Source of the DNA: Eubacterium plexicaudatum ASF492
Lineage (GTDB): Bacteria; Bacillota; Clostridia; Lachnospirales; Lachnospiraceae
DNA: 64,000 nt
Assembly (NCBI RefSeq): GCF_000364225.2
Contig: NZ_AQFT02000001.1
Location: forward strand, 5,266,001 to 5,330,000
Reading direction: 5' to 3'
Of the stretch, positions 1 to 10,471 are shown piece by piece (the first letter of the stretch is position 1; every line of letters starts with the position of its first letter). Position numbers and translations under genes: made by a program. A model generated the notes under the pieces. It was not told where the DNA came from. It did not search any database and saw nothing but the letters and a program-made list of their open reading frames with translations.

Positions 1-1842
1 TTTTTGATTATTGTTATTATATGTGTTCAGAGTGCCGATACACATCGGCAGGCGTATGACGATGCTGTTATGACGTTTCGGCAGATTGAGCAGGTACTGG
101 AACAGAACAGTGCGGAGATTGCCGAAACCAAAAAAGAATACAGCCAGACCTGTCTGTACAATGCCGAAGCAATTGCGTATCTGATTCAGGAAAAGCCTTC
201 GGTACTTGAAAGCGTGGAAGAACTCAGGCGAATTGCGGTTTTTATGGAAGTGGATGAAATCCATATTTTTGACGAGACCGGACGTATCTTTGCAGGAACG
301 CATCCGAAATATTTTGATTTTACATTTGATTCCGGTGAACAGATGATGTTCTTTAAGCCGATGCTGTCCGATAAGTCTTTGAAGCTTGTGCAGGATATTA
401 CGCCTAACGTTGCGGAGGCAAAGCTGATGCAGTATTCGGCTCTGTGGAGTGCCGACGGCAAATTTATAGTCCAGGTAGGCATGTCGCCTGTCAATGTCAT
501 GAAAGAGACACAGAAAAATGAACTATCCTATTTATTTTCGTTGTTTCGGGTGAATCCGGAGGCCAGCTATTATGCAATTGACCGAACGAGCGGAGAAATC
601 GTTGGTTCCACGGAGTTAGACTGTGTGCATAAAAATGCCGAGGAGATCGGGTTCAGCCTTGCTGACATTGAGAGTCAGCCAAATGGATTTCATGCAAATG
701 TCAATGGGCATAATTCTTTCTGTGTGTTCAAAACCATAGATTCCAATTATATTGGGCGGGTTCTTACAAGGCGTGTGCTGTATGAGTGGATTTTGATGAA
801 TACGATAGTTTTATTGGGCTGTCTTGCTCTCATTGCAGTGGTGCTTATGCGTGCTGTGACCAGATATACGAACCACTATGTTGTGGAAGACATTTATCAT
901 ATTAATAAAAAACTGCATGCGATCGCCGCCGGGAATCTGGATGAGGTTATCGACATTCGAAGCAGTACGGAATTTTCAGAGCTGAGCAGTGATATCAACC
1001 GGATGAAGAAGAGCCTTTTAGACAGCGGTCGGAAAATGTCTTATGTGCTCAGCAAAACGAATTTGTATATCGGAGTATATGAATATAACGAGCATACGCT
1101 GCCGGTTCGTTTTACGGAGTGTGTACCGCAGATTCTTGGACTTAGTCCGGAAAAGACGAAACAGCTGTGCAGTAACTATCGGCTGTTCAGGGAGTTCCTT
1201 TCACAGCTGCGCAGTCAGCCATTTGCCAATGAGGATAATGTTTTTAAACTGGATGAACGCTATATCAAGGTGGAAGAAATCTCTGAGAACAGCAATGTAT
1301 TCGGTGTAATGATTGACGTGACGGAAGAGACGGTAAAGCGTTTGCAGATTGAACAGGAGCGGGATATTGACCATCTGACCGGATTGTATAATCGTCGTGG
1401 ACTGGAAAGCTTTCTTGCGTCCTGTTTTGTTAAGCCGCAGGAGTTTCGTGAAAGTGCGCTTGTGATGATCGACGCGGATAATTTAAAAATTGTTAATGAC
1501 ACGTATGGTCATGAGGGTGGCGATGCTTATTTAAAACAGCTTGCCGTTATTCTCGAAAAATTCGCACCCGGTCACAGTGCTGCCGCCAGACTTGGAGGCG
1601 ATGAATTTGTCTTGTTTTTATATAAATATCAGACGAAGGAAGCACTTTTCAATGCGGTTGCCGCACTGGAGAAGCTTCAGAATAACAGTCGTGCGTATCT
1701 GAATGAGGAATTGCATATCCCTCTGAGTTTTTCGTTTGGCTGTTGTCTGACGGAAGGATATACCGATTATCAGGTGCTGTTAAAAGAAGCGGATGAGAAA
1801 ATGTATGAGAACAAAAAGGCACGTAAACTGGGAAGATCATGA
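1..1842 (+). CDS. Membrane diguanylate cyclase (sensor-HAMP-PAS-GGDEF), 5' end outside window
   Basis: Predicted to make cyclic di-GMP from two GTP at the membrane in response to an extracellular cue. The reading frame is open from base 1, so the start and first membrane helix lie outside. What remains is an extracellular sensor region of about 260 residues, a membrane helix (about residues 262-285), a HAMP-like linker (about 295-350), a PAS-like segment (about 350-450) and a C-terminal GGDEF domain with intact motif RLGGDEFVLF and the DADNLKIVNDTYGHEGGD substrate region. No RxxD inhibitory site is seen upstream of GGDEF, so product inhibition through that site is unlikely. No EAL domain. The input ligand cannot be told from sequence. 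Confidence 0.9.
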   Translation, partial: FLIIVIICVQSADTHRQAYDDAVMTFRQIEQVLEQNSAEIAETKKEYSQTCLYNAEAIAYLIQEKPSVLESVEELRRIAVFMEVDEIHIFDETGRIFAGTHPKYFDFTFDSGEQMMFFKPMLSDKSLKLVQDITPNVAEAKLMQYSALWSADGKFIVQVGMSPVNVMKETQKNELSYLFSLFRVNPEASYYAIDRTSGEIVGSTELDCVHKNAEEIGFSLADIESQPNGFHANVNGHNSFCVFKTIDSNYIGRVLTRRVLYEWILMNTIVLLGCLALIAVVLMRAVTRYTNHYVVEDIYHINKKLHAIAAGNLDEVIDIRSSTEFSELSSDINRMKKSLLDSGRKMSYVLSKTNLYIGVYEYNEHTLPVRFTECVPQILGLSPEKTKQLCSNYRLFREFLSQLRSQPFANEDNVFKLDERYIKVEEISENSNVFGVMIDVTEETVKRLQIEQERDIDHLTGLYNRRGLESFLASCFVKPQEFRESALVMIDADNLKIVNDTYGHEGGDAYLKQLAVILEKFAPGHSAAARLGGDEFVLFLYKYQTKEALFNAVAALEKLQNNSRAYLNEELHIPLSFSFGCCLTEGYTDYQVLLKEADEKMYENKKARKLGRS

Positions 1843-1911
1843 GACGACGACAACCGTGATGTTCGATTTTGATTGTGAAAAGCTTGAAAACGATAAATAA
1901 GGAGAGAGAAT

Positions 1912-2261
1912 ATGTTATTTTTACAATATCCAAAATGTACGACCTGCAAAAAGGCTAAAAAGTGGCTGGAAACAAATCACATTACCGTTACGGAACGTCA
2001 TATTGCACAAGACCGTCCCTCTTATGAGGAATTAAAACAGTGGCACGAAAAAAGCGGTCTGCCGCTTAAAAGATTTTTAATACTAGCGGACTGGTGTACA
2101 AGGAGATGCAGTTAAAAGATAAGCTTCCGGAAATGAGTGAGGAAGAGCAGTTAAAGCTTCTCGCAACGAACGGGATGCTTGTAAAGCGTCCGATTATCGT
2201 AGACGAAACCGGTGTGCTCGTAGGATTTAAGGAGACGGAATGGGAGGAAAGGCTCCTTTAG
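1912..2261 (+). CDS. ArsC/Spx-family thioredoxin-fold reductase (frameshifted)
   Basis: Small protein of the arsenate reductase (ArsC)/Spx family. The N-terminus has the redox motif PKCTTCKKAKKW (CxxC) and later the family's LVKRPIIVDE segment. The frame breaks in a T5 run at 2074-2078; restoring a sixth T joins both halves into a normal protein of about 117 residues that ends at 2261. Start ATG 1912 follows a GGAGAGA ribosome binding site. Whether it reduces arsenate or acts as an Spx-like RNA-polymerase partner cannot be decided; no other ars genes are nearby. Confidence 0.8.
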
Positions 2262-2306
2262 GAAACTTAAGAAAATAAGGAAATTTGCCCAAATGTGAAA
2301 AATATC

Positions 2307-2335
2307 TTGCAGTCTTTGGGATTTCATAATAAAAT
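2307..2335 (+). promoter_or_regulatory. Probable sigma-A promoter of gdhA
   Basis: TTGCAG (2307-2312), a 17-base spacer and TAAAAT (2330-2335) lie 35 bases upstream of the gdhA start. Position and spacing fit a vegetative promoter; only the sequence match supports it. Confidence 0.5.
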
Positions 2336-2369
2336 AAGGAAAAATAAATAGATAAAAGGAGAATGCATA

Positions 2370-3704
2370 ATGAGTTACGTAGATGATGTGCTTGTAAGAG
2401 TAAAAGAGAAAAATGCTTCTGAGCCGGAATTTCTTCAGGCAGCGCAGGAAGTATTGGAGTCTTTAAGACCGGTAATTGAAGCAAATGAAGAACTTTACAA
2501 AAGAGAAGCATTATTGGAAAGACTGGCAGAACCGGACAGACAGTTTAAGTTCCGTGTACCGTGGGTAGATGATAAAGGACAGGTTCAGGTAAATACCGGG
2601 TACAGAGTACAGTTTAATAATGCGATTGGGCCTTACAAGGGCGGTCTGCGTCTTCATCCGTCCGTAAATCTGGGTATTATCAAGTTTTTGGGATTCGAAC
2701 AGATCTTCAAAAATTCGTTAACGGGTCTTCCGATTGGCGGTGGTAAAGGCGGTTCCGATTTTGATCCGAAGGGGAAATCCGACCGCGAAGTTATGGCGTT
2801 CTGCCAGAGTTTTATGACAGAGTTATGCAAATATATTGGTGCGGATGTGGACGTGCCGGCCGGTGATATCGGTACGGGTGCAAGAGAGATCGGCTATATG
2901 TTTGGTCAGTATAAAAAGATCCGCAGCACATATGAAGGTGTGCTGACAGGGAAGGGTCTGTCTTATGGCGGCTCCCTGGCACGTACGGAAGCAACAGGCT
3001 ATGGTTTATTATATATTACGGAAGAATTAATGAAGTGCCATGGTGAATCTATGGAAGGAAAGACGGTTGTCGTATCCGGCGCCGGCAATGTGGCTATTTA
3101 TGCGACACAGAAAGCACAGCAGATGGGTGCGAAAGTAGTAACCTGTTCGGATTCTACCGGATGGATTTACGATCCGGAAGGCATTGACGTAGCATTGTTA
3201 AAAGAAGTAAAAGAAGTAAAGCGTGCACGTCTGACAGAATATGCGGCAGCCAGAAAGAGTGCGGAATATCATGAAGGACGCGGCGTATGGCAGATTAAAT
3301 GTGATATCGCGCTTCCTTGTGCAACGCAGAATGAATTGCTGATTGAGGATGCAAAACAGCTCGTTGCAAACGGCTGCAAAGCGGTTTGTGAAGGTGCAAA
3401 TATGCCTACAACGATTGATGCTACCAAGTATCTGCAGCAGAACGGTGTATGGTTTATCGGTGGTAAAGCTGCAAATGCAGGCGGTGTTGCTACATCTGCA
3501 CTGGAAATGACACAGAACTCCGAAAGACTGAGCTGGACGTTTGAAGAAGTAGATTCCAAGCTGAAACAGATTATGGTAAATATTTATCATAATATTGATA
3601 ATGCAGCTAAGAAGTACGGGATGGAAGGCGATTATGTAGCAGGTGCAAATATTGCCGGATTTGAAAAGGTAGCGGAAGCAATGCTGGCACAGGGTGTGTG
3701 CTAA
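2370..3704 (+). CDS. gdhA: NADP-type glutamate dehydrogenase
   Basis: Catalyses reductive amination of 2-oxoglutarate with ammonium to glutamate in the cytoplasm, a main ammonium-assimilation route in clostridia. The 444 residues equal the usual length of the bacterial hexameric enzyme. Visible signatures are the glycine-rich active-site segment GGGKGGSDFDPKGKSDRE with the catalytic lysine, the PAGDIGTGAREIGYMFG block, and the Rossmann loop VSGAGNVA. AAAGGAG lies 7 bases before the ATG. Its stop overlaps the next gene's ATG (TAATG), yet a strong terminator follows at once, so most transcripts probably end there. Confidence 0.97.
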   Translation: MSYVDDVLVRVKEKNASEPEFLQAAQEVLESLRPVIEANEELYKREALLERLAEPDRQFKFRVPWVDDKGQVQVNTGYRVQFNNAIGPYKGGLRLHPSVNLGIIKFLGFEQIFKNSLTGLPIGGGKGGSDFDPKGKSDREVMAFCQSFMTELCKYIGADVDVPAGDIGTGAREIGYMFGQYKKIRSTYEGVLTGKGLSYGGSLARTEATGYGLLYITEELMKCHGESMEGKTVVVSGAGNVAIYATQKAQQMGAKVVTCSDSTGWIYDPEGIDVALLKEVKEVKRARLTEYAAARKSAEYHEGRGVWQIKCDIALPCATQNELLIEDAKQLVANGCKAVCEGANMPTTIDATKYLQQNGVWFIGGKAANAGGVATSALEMTQNSERLSWTFEEVDSKLKQIMVNIYHNIDNAAKKYGMEGDYVAGANIAGFEKVAEAMLAQGVC

Positions 3705-4964
3705 TGCGTGAACGAAAAGGACTCTTCGGAGTCCTTTTATTTGTTGGAATTGTCCTGTTTAATATAGGATTTTTCTTTTGCAGTTACCAAAGCTATCAGG
3801 ATAAAATGGAGATTCTGGGGCGTATGGCAGAAGCGGACGAACAGACGATATTGGATACGGCTATCGGGCTGCTGCTATCGGAAGAAAAGGTGGAAAGGCA
3901 GCCGTTTGATCAATACGGATATCAAAACAGTTTTCGGAACAGGTATTATAAGCAGCTGGTCAGGCAATGCATCTGGTGCGCAGGCGGTTCCGCCGTATTT
4001 TTCTCTGTGCTGGTCGGCATGCTGTATTTTTGGGAAAAGCAGAAAATCCGGGAGCAAAAAAGTATCTGAGAGCACTCGGACAGTGCATGGCTGAATTTCG
4101 GGAAAATGAAATCACAGAACAGGAGCAACCGGTATTTTCCGAACGCCCGGTGCTGGCAGGCAGTGAGGCAGAAGCGGAATATGTCAACGAACAGCTGGAA
4201 GCGCTTTGGACAGAAATGATATTAAAACAAAAAATGCATATGCTGAGAAAGAAAATACAAAAGCGTTTGTTACGGATCTGTCACATCAGCTTAAGACGCC
4301 TGTTGCCGCGCTTGATACCTGCTTTTCCGTATTGGAGAGCCAGACATTATGTGAAGAAGAATGTGCGGAATTTTACGGCCGGTGCAGGCAGGAGCTGGAA
4401 GGATTGAAAACGCTGCTGGATGCACTGATTCGAATTTCGTATATGGAAGCCGGTATGATACGGATTGTTTGTGAACAGGCCGTAATTTTGGATACGCTGG
4501 TCGCGGCCGTCAATCGGATTTATCCAAAGGCGTCCGAAAAGCATATGGAAATCGCGTTTGATTATGATTCGGAAATAGAACGGATGGTTGTGTTACAGGA
4601 TCGAAAGTGGCTGTGCGAGGCGTTTGTCAATTTGCTGGATAATGCGGTAAAATACAGTCCCGAGTACAGTGAAATTCGCATTTCGATACAAAAGCAAGTC
4701 AGCTTTGTACGAATAGAGATAGCAGATCAGGGTATCGGTATATCCAAACAGGAACAGCATAAAGTATTTCGGCGGTTTTATCGGAGCAAAGATCATAGAG
4801 TACAGACAAACAGCGGATCCGGAGTAGGATTGTATCTGGTACGCAGAATTGTTGAAGAACATCATGGCAATATTTCGGTACGGTCGGAAAAGGGGAAAAA
4901 GGGCGATAATCCGGGAAGTATTTTTATAGTTCAGCTGCCCAATAGTAATCTTACAAAAATGTAA
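3704..4964 (+). CDS. BceS-like sensor histidine kinase, orphan (two frameshifts)
   Basis: Membrane histidine kinase of the type paired with antimicrobial-peptide ABC exporters. Two N-terminal helices flank a short extracellular stretch; then come an H-box (LSHQLKTPVAAL), an N-box (FVNLLDNAVKYS) and G-boxes (DQGIGIS, GSGVGLYL). The frame breaks at A6 runs 4056-4061 and 4229-4234; one extra A in each gives one protein of about 420 residues. The ATG at 3704 overlaps the gdhA stop. Unusually no response regulator gene precedes it; gdhA sits where one is expected. Its first codons carry the gdhA terminator hairpin. Confidence 0.85.
3715..3742 (+). terminator. Rho-independent terminator of gdhA, inside the kinase 5' end
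   Basis: Perfect 10-bp stem AAAAGGACTC / GAGTCCTTTT closed by a very stable cUUCGg tetraloop and followed by TATTTG. It begins 11 bases after the gdhA stop and lies inside the first codons of the downstream kinase frame. Confidence 0.85.
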
Positions 4965-4965
4965 G
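4950..4965 (+). promoter_or_regulatory. Inverted repeat CTTACA-N4-TGTAAG before the ABC exporter
   Basis: CTTACA (4950-4955), AAAA, TGTAAG (4960-4965), then eight T. It overlaps the stop codon of the kinase and sits about 105 bases upstream of the ABC genes. It may be the binding site of an OmpR-type response regulator controlling the exporter, or a short weak terminator for the kinase; the sequence alone allows both. Confidence 0.4.
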
Positions 4966-5069
4966 TGTTTTTTTTATTATTGAAAGTGTACTGTAAGGTG
5001 TGCGCGATAAACTATGATATGAAAAGCAAAACGAAGTATATGCGGGAAAACAGGAAAGGAGTTTAAACG

Positions 5070-5744
5070 ATGCATACAATCTTACAGACAAAAAATTTAT
5101 GTAAATATTACGGCACAGGTGAAAATCAGGTAAAAGCCGTGGATAACATTAACATTTCGATTGAACAGGGTGAATTTGCGGCTATTGTCGGAAAATCAGG
5201 TTCGGGGAAAAGTACGCTGCTGCATATGCTGGGCGGTCTGGATACACCGACCGCAGGCAGTGTGCTTGTCCGTGGAAAAGATATCTCGAAAATGAAAGAA
5301 GAGGAGCTGGCGATTTTCCGCAGACGAAAAATCGGATTTATTTTCCAGGCATTTAATCTGGTATCGTCTATTAATGTATGGGAAAATATTGTGCTGCCTC
5401 TGGGGCTGGACGATCAGCCTGTAAATGAAGCTTATATCAAAGAACTGGTGCAGACGATCGGTCTGGAAAAGAGACTGCATCATCTGCCGAATGCCCTGTC
5501 CGGAGGACAGCAGCAAAGGGCTGCAATTGCGAGGGCGCTGGCGGCAAAACCGGATATTGTTCTGGCGGATGAGCCGACCGGAAATCTGGATTCCCGTACG
5601 AGTGAAGAAGTAATTGCGCTCCTGAAAATGTCCGCACACAAATATGGGCAGACGATCGTTATGATTACGCATGATGAGGAGATTGCCCAGACAGCAGATC
5701 GGATTATGGTTTTAGAGGACGGACAGGTGGTGAATTTTGAATGA
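5070..5744 (+). CDS. ABC exporter ATPase, BceA/MacB type
   Basis: ATP-binding subunit that powers the permease encoded next. It has 224 residues with Walker A (GKSGSGKST), Q-loop (FIFQAFNLV), signature (LSGGQQQRAAIARAL), Walker B (IVLADEPTGNLDS) and the H-loop (MITHDEE). AAAGGAG precedes the ATG. The last bases overlap the permease start (ATGA, 5741-5744), so translation is probably coupled. With the upstream kinase this forms a peptide-antibiotic sensing and resistance module of the bacitracin type; the substrate is inferred from family and context only. Confidence 0.92.
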   Translation: MHTILQTKNLCKYYGTGENQVKAVDNINISIEQGEFAAIVGKSGSGKSTLLHMLGGLDTPTAGSVLVRGKDISKMKEEELAIFRRRKIGFIFQAFNLVSSINVWENIVLPLGLDDQPVNEAYIKELVQTIGLEKRLHHLPNALSGGQQQRAAIARALAAKPDIVLADEPTGNLDSRTSEEVIALLKMSAHKYGQTIVMITHDEEIAQTADRIMVLEDGQVVNFE

Positions 5745-8162
5745 AAACAATAGCAAGGGTGGCAAGGTGCAATAATAAAAAAAATCAGACAAGAAGTATT
5801 TTGATTATATTGGCAATTTTTTTATCGACGGTTTTGCTGACGGTCATCTGTTCGTTTGCAGATTGGATGATCAGATCGAAAAAAGAGAATGCGGCCATTG
5901 ATTATGGAAGCCAGTATGGAACATTTATAAGTATGGATTCCAATCAGCTCCGGGAAATACAAAGACATGGAGAATTTTCTGAGATTGGACTGACTGCAGA
6001 TGCCGGATTTATACGGTTGGATAAGAGCGTCAGTTTTATGACAATGGACGAAACCGCGAGAAGGTTTGCACAATTGGATCTGTATTTTGTGGACGGAACA
6101 TTTCCGGAAGCAGTGAATGAGATTGCGGCGCAGAAAGAATTTTTTGAGGCGGCCGGATATGAGCAGGTTCAGGTCGGCGATATCATTCAATTGCAGTATC
6201 GTTCGGATTTGAAGCATAAATATGAACCGATGGAGTTTTCCGTCAGCGGGATTTTGCACTCAACGGCAAACGAAGAGGCGCAAAAGAGGTTTTTGGCATT
6301 TACATCGCAGGCATTTTTTGAAAATCAGTATGAGATAGAAGCACGAAAATATTCGGTGGGATTTCGGCTTGGAGAAGAAGTACGGATAACGACGGATAAC
6401 GCGGAAGAAGTGATCGGAGCGCTTGCAAAAGAATGTGGTATTCCAAAGGAGCGTGTGTCGGTGAATATGATTTATTTAATGCTGGTGTTAGAAGCGGGCG
6501 TTGAGACGCTGAGTGTGTGTGCGGTAATCATAGCAGCGGTAATTTTATTTTCCGTTATTATTATCTACAATATTTTTCAGGTTGGTATTGTGCAGAATAT
6601 CCGTGAATATGGAAAAATCCGTGCGCTTGGAGCCGGAAAAAAGCAGATGCGCCGGCTGATTCTGCAGGAGGGATTATCACTGGCAGGATGTGGCATACCA
6701 TTGGGAATTGCGGTCGGTTATATCGTATCATGGGGCTGTATCCTGTGGCTGACGGAACAGGAAAAGATGATTGGCAGTATCGAACACATACGGATCAGTG
6801 TGTTTTCCGCACCGGCATTGCTGCTGGCGGCAGGGTTTGCATTGCTGACGGTACTGATTGCACTGCGAAAGCCGATGAAAATTGTGGCCTCTGTTTCTCC
6901 GGTAGAAGCGCTTCGTTATATAGAGAGTACGGGCAGTTCAAAAGCGGGATATCGAAAAGGCAGAAAAAGTATGAGTGTCTGGGCGCTGACGGCAGCAAAT
7001 ATTGCGGCAAATAAAAACGTACGGTAGTAACGATACTTACCATGGGGTTATCCTGTGTATTGTTTGTGATTTTGGCGAACTGCACCAGCAATATGGATTC
7101 GGAGTACGCAGCCAGAGGAGAGGTAGAATGTGGACAGTTTCAGATAGAACTTGAATATTATCTGGAGGATGAAGCCTATCCGGAAAATAATCTGGATTTT
7201 ATTTTAAAACATAATCCGCTTAATGATAGGTTAATTGAAAGAATAAAGGGAATTGACGGTGTGACGGAGGTGAAAACCAGAAATATTCTGCTGGCAAATT
7301 GCGGTGGCAGGAAAGAAGATATTGCAGTATTGGATGAGGAGAGTTTTACAAGGTTAAAGGAACGCAGCGGAATGCTCATTGGTGATTTGGATTATCAGAC
7401 AGGAGCAGAGCAGAATTGTTTTTATTATGGCTGGGCTTATTTTTTTGAAAAAACGGATTTCAACAGGATCAGCCATTTTCAGCAGAGATTACCGACGGAA
7501 CGAGGCAGGTTACGGTAGACGGTCAACTGGCGGGCAGCTTTGGATACGCACCGGCAAGCTATATCATTACCGAAGAAATGTATCGGAAAATGGGACTGAC
7601 AGGCGCCACTACGGGCTGGCTGTGGGTAAACTGCAGACCTGAAGATGCGGCAGAAGTAGGTATGGAGCTGAAACAGCTGTTAGCTGAGACGGAACATGTC
7701 GAAATAACCGAATACGAGCGGCAATTGGAACTGGCTGCTTCAGCCGTAAAAATTACAAAGATCGGCTGCTATCTGTTTCTCGTAATTCTGGGTCTGATTG
7801 GATTTATGAACCTGGCCAATACGATGATTATGAACATTATTACGAAAAAACAGGAATATGGAATTTTGCAGGCCGTCGGCATGACAAACCGACAGTTAAA
7901 TGCCAGTCTGCAGCTGCAGGGAATGCTGTTTTCTGCGGGAACGGTGCTGGTAGCCATATTGACAGGACTGCCGATCGGATATGCGGTATTCTGCTATGGA
8001 AAAGAAAATGCGGTATTTGGGTTAAATGTGTATCACATTCCGGTATGGGAGATTGCAGGGATGGTCATTGCAATCGGGCTGCTGCAGGCATTGCTGTCAT
8101 TTTTACTGAGCAGGAATCTGAAAAAAGAGTCATTGGTGGAAAGAATCCGCTATCAGGAGTAA
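5741..8162 (+). CDS. FtsX/MacB-type ABC permease (two frameshifts)
   Basis: Permease partner of the ATPase at 5070. The joined protein of about 807 residues has an N-terminal helix, an extracellular domain, three FtsX-type helices (about 6500-6900), a second extracellular domain and a C-terminal FtsX block (about 7770-8120), the usual arrangement for BceB-like or duplicated FtsX permeases. The frame breaks at an A5 run (7013-7017) and a T4 run (7476-7479); one extra base in each restores NKKRTVVTI and ISHFSAEITDGT. It starts by ATGA overlap with the ATPase. Confidence 0.85.
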
Positions 8163-8243
8163 AATGCAAAAAGAAAGGAATATGGCTTGCAGAAATGCAA
8201 AAATTGGAATATAATCATGGAAAAAGACGGAGGAACTTGTTCC

Positions 8244-8465
8244 ATGTTATTTCAGAAAAAGAAGTTGGAAAAAGAAAAGCGGGAATATGACAGGGTAAAT
8301 CAAAAACCGGTTTTAAAATGCAGTATCTGTAACGGCGAACAAGTCGCCGGGTTTAAAGATATCCGCACCGGAAAATTTCATGAAGTGATGTTCATACGAA
8401 ATGAAAAGGATCTGCAGTCGTTTAAAGAACTGTATGGACTGGATGAAGTAGGGAAGGAATATTAA
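8244..8465 (+). CDS. Small conserved protein of unknown function
   Basis: A 73-residue cytoplasmic protein beginning with a basic helix (FQKKKLEKEKREYD), followed by a compact part with LKCSICNGEQVAGFKDIRTG, which contains a single CxxC pair and resembles small clostridial proteins annotated only as hypothetical. I chose ATG 8244 because GGAGGA lies at a sensible distance upstream; an in-frame upstream ATG at 8217 has no such site. It follows the ABC permease by 80 bases on the same strand. Confidence 0.65.
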   Translation: MLFQKKKLEKEKREYDRVNQKPVLKCSICNGEQVAGFKDIRTGKFHEVMFIRNEKDLQSFKELYGLDEVGKEY

Positions 8466-8631
8466 ATGAAAAATAAATATATAAATAATAAAATAATGTA
8501 AAACACAAATAAAACGAAAAAGGGGTCATATGGCAGGAATATATATTAAGGAATGTCTGTATGGCCTTTCTTTTATGCGGGTTTTAATAAAATTTTATTT
8601 GGATTATATTTGAACGAATGAGGGGGAACGA

Positions 8632-9243
8632 ATGAGGGAACATGGAATTACAACGTATTTCAGAATATTTGTGCTGGCTGTTTTAGCGGGGATTGCGATT
8701 GGTATAGGCGGGATTGTATATTTGTCCGTTGATAATAAAGTCGTTGGAGCATTGCTGTTTACGGTAGGATTATATACGATCTGTATCCATGGACTGAATC
8801 TGTTCACCGGTAAAGTAGGGAATCTGGTGAATCAGCCTGCGATGTATCTGGTTGATCTGATCGTTATCTGGTTTGGAAATCTGGCAGGAACAGGAATCGC
8901 GGCGTATGCGGTACGACAGACAAGAATCAGCGGTATTTCGCAGCTGGCTGCGGCAATCGGCGAAGTCAAATTACAGGATCGTGTGGCAGGCTTATTTGTG
9001 CTGGCTGTTTTTTGCGGATTTCTGATGTTTGTGGCGGTAGACGGATATAAATCCACCCAAAATCCTGTGATTTTGTTTGTGGGCGTAGCAACTTTTATTT
9101 TATGTGGGTTTGAGCACTGTATCGCGGATATGTTTTATTTTTCTTTAGGGGAACTATGGTCTGCGCAGGCAGTGAAAATCATTCTGGTCATTACACTGGG
9201 CAACGCGGTTGGCGGAATTCTGATTCCTTTGGCCAAAAAATAA
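8632..9243 (+). CDS. Formate/nitrite transporter (FNT) family channel
   Basis: Integral membrane protein of 203 residues with about six hydrophobic segments. The family pattern shows in the first pore-loop region (LFTVGLYTICIHGLNLFTGK) and in the second signature GFEHCIADMFYF, where a conserved histidine gates anion passage in FocA/NirC. It is shorter than typical members (260-280 residues), mainly at the termini. Formate is the likely substrate in a fermentative anaerobe, but nitrite or hydrosulfide cannot be excluded. No pyruvate formate-lyase gene is nearby. Confidence 0.88.
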   Translation: MREHGITTYFRIFVLAVLAGIAIGIGGIVYLSVDNKVVGALLFTVGLYTICIHGLNLFTGKVGNLVNQPAMYLVDLIVIWFGNLAGTGIAAYAVRQTRISGISQLAAAIGEVKLQDRVAGLFVLAVFCGFLMFVAVDGYKSTQNPVILFVGVATFILCGFEHCIADMFYFSLGELWSAQAVKIILVITLGNAVGGILIPLAKK

Positions 9244-9565
9244 CTTTTTATTATATGTCTTTTTTTCAGCACATCTATGCATCATATTGAAATTTTGACC
9301 TGTTTGTGATATATTGTCAGACGAACGGTATTCAAAAGAAACTGTATCAGATGATTTTGTATATTGTCATTTTACTGTTTGAAAAGCAGACACTTTGTAT
9401 AAAGGCCTGACTATAAATAAATACAGATGTAAAAAGACAGTATATGGAAAACAAGGTTGTTCTATGAAATAATAGTTCTTAAATTATAACATTCGCTACT
9501 ATTTTCATCCAATGTTACCGTTCAGTAACACGTTTCAATTATTTTTAGAAAGGGAAAATTGGATT
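9244..9565. other. Intergenic stretch before the pan operon
   Basis: About 320 AT-rich bases without a convincing gene. It must hold the promoter of panBCD, but I could not pick one consensus pair with confidence, and I see no riboswitch-like conserved core. Confidence 0.4.
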
Positions 9566-10393
9566 ATGAAGAACACATCCGTAACATTTAAGGAGGCAAA
9601 AGCGAAGGGTCGAAAATTATCAATGCTCACAGCATATGATTATACGACGGCAAAGCTGGTCGACGAGGCAGGCATTGATGCAATTCTGGTGGGCGATTCA
9701 CTCGGAATGGTTATGCTGGGGTATGAAGATACGTTATCCGTGACAATGGAAGACATGATACATCATACGGCAGCAGTTGCAAGAGGAGCAAAAAATGCGC
9801 TTCTGATTGCAGATATGCCTTTTATGTCTTATCAGACATCGGTCTATGACGCGGTCGTAAATGCAGGACGCCTGATGAAGGAAGGACGTGCACAGGCTGT
9901 AAAACTGGAAGGCGGCATGGAAGTCTGTGAACATATCCGGGCAATTGTAAAAGCGTCGATTCCGGTTTGTGCACACCTTGGCCTGACGCCGCAGTCGGTA
10001 AATGCATTTGGCGGCTTTAAAGTACAGGGTAAAGGAGAAGAAGCGGCACAGCGAATTTTAGATGAGGCGCGGGCGATTGAAGAAGCAGGTGCATTTGCGG
10101 TGGTGCTGGAATGCGTTCCGCGTGCATTGGCGGAAAAAATAACGAAGAGCATTGGCATTCCTACGATCGGTATTGGCGCAGGCGCAGGCTGTGACGGGCA
10201 GGTACTGGTCTATCAGGACATGCTTGCGATGTATTCGGATATGGCGCCAAAGTTTGCAAAGCAGTATGATCAGATTGGAAGCCGGATGAAGGAAGCATTC
10301 GCAGCGTACAAGCAGGAAGTTGCAGACGGGGTCTTTCCGGCGGAGGAACATACGTTTAAAATGGATGAAACTATTATAGAAAAATTATATTAA
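9566..10393 (+). CDS. panB: 3-methyl-2-oxobutanoate hydroxymethyltransferase
   Basis: First committed step of pantothenate (coenzyme A precursor) synthesis: adds a hydroxymethyl group from 5,10-methylene-tetrahydrofolate to 2-oxoisovalerate, giving ketopantoate. The 275 residues match the family; seen are LTAYDYTTAKLVDEAGIDAILVGDSLGM with metal-binding aspartates, KLEGG, HLGLTPQS and IGIGAGAGCDGQVLV. ATG 9566 follows AGAAAGGG; an in-frame ATG at 9512 has no such site. First gene of panB-panC-panD. Confidence 0.97.
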   Translation: MKNTSVTFKEAKAKGRKLSMLTAYDYTTAKLVDEAGIDAILVGDSLGMVMLGYEDTLSVTMEDMIHHTAAVARGAKNALLIADMPFMSYQTSVYDAVVNAGRLMKEGRAQAVKLEGGMEVCEHIRAIVKASIPVCAHLGLTPQSVNAFGGFKVQGKGEEAAQRILDEARAIEEAGAFAVVLECVPRALAEKITKSIGIPTIGIGAGAGCDGQVLVYQDMLAMYSDMAPKFAKQYDQIGSRMKEAFAAYKQEVADGVFPAEEHTFKMDETIIEKLY

Positions 10394-10471
10394 ATGATTT
10401 GGATAACAGGAAATGACTTAAATTGAAATATATTTAAAATACATTTAATGCTTTAATTTGAAGGAGAAAAC

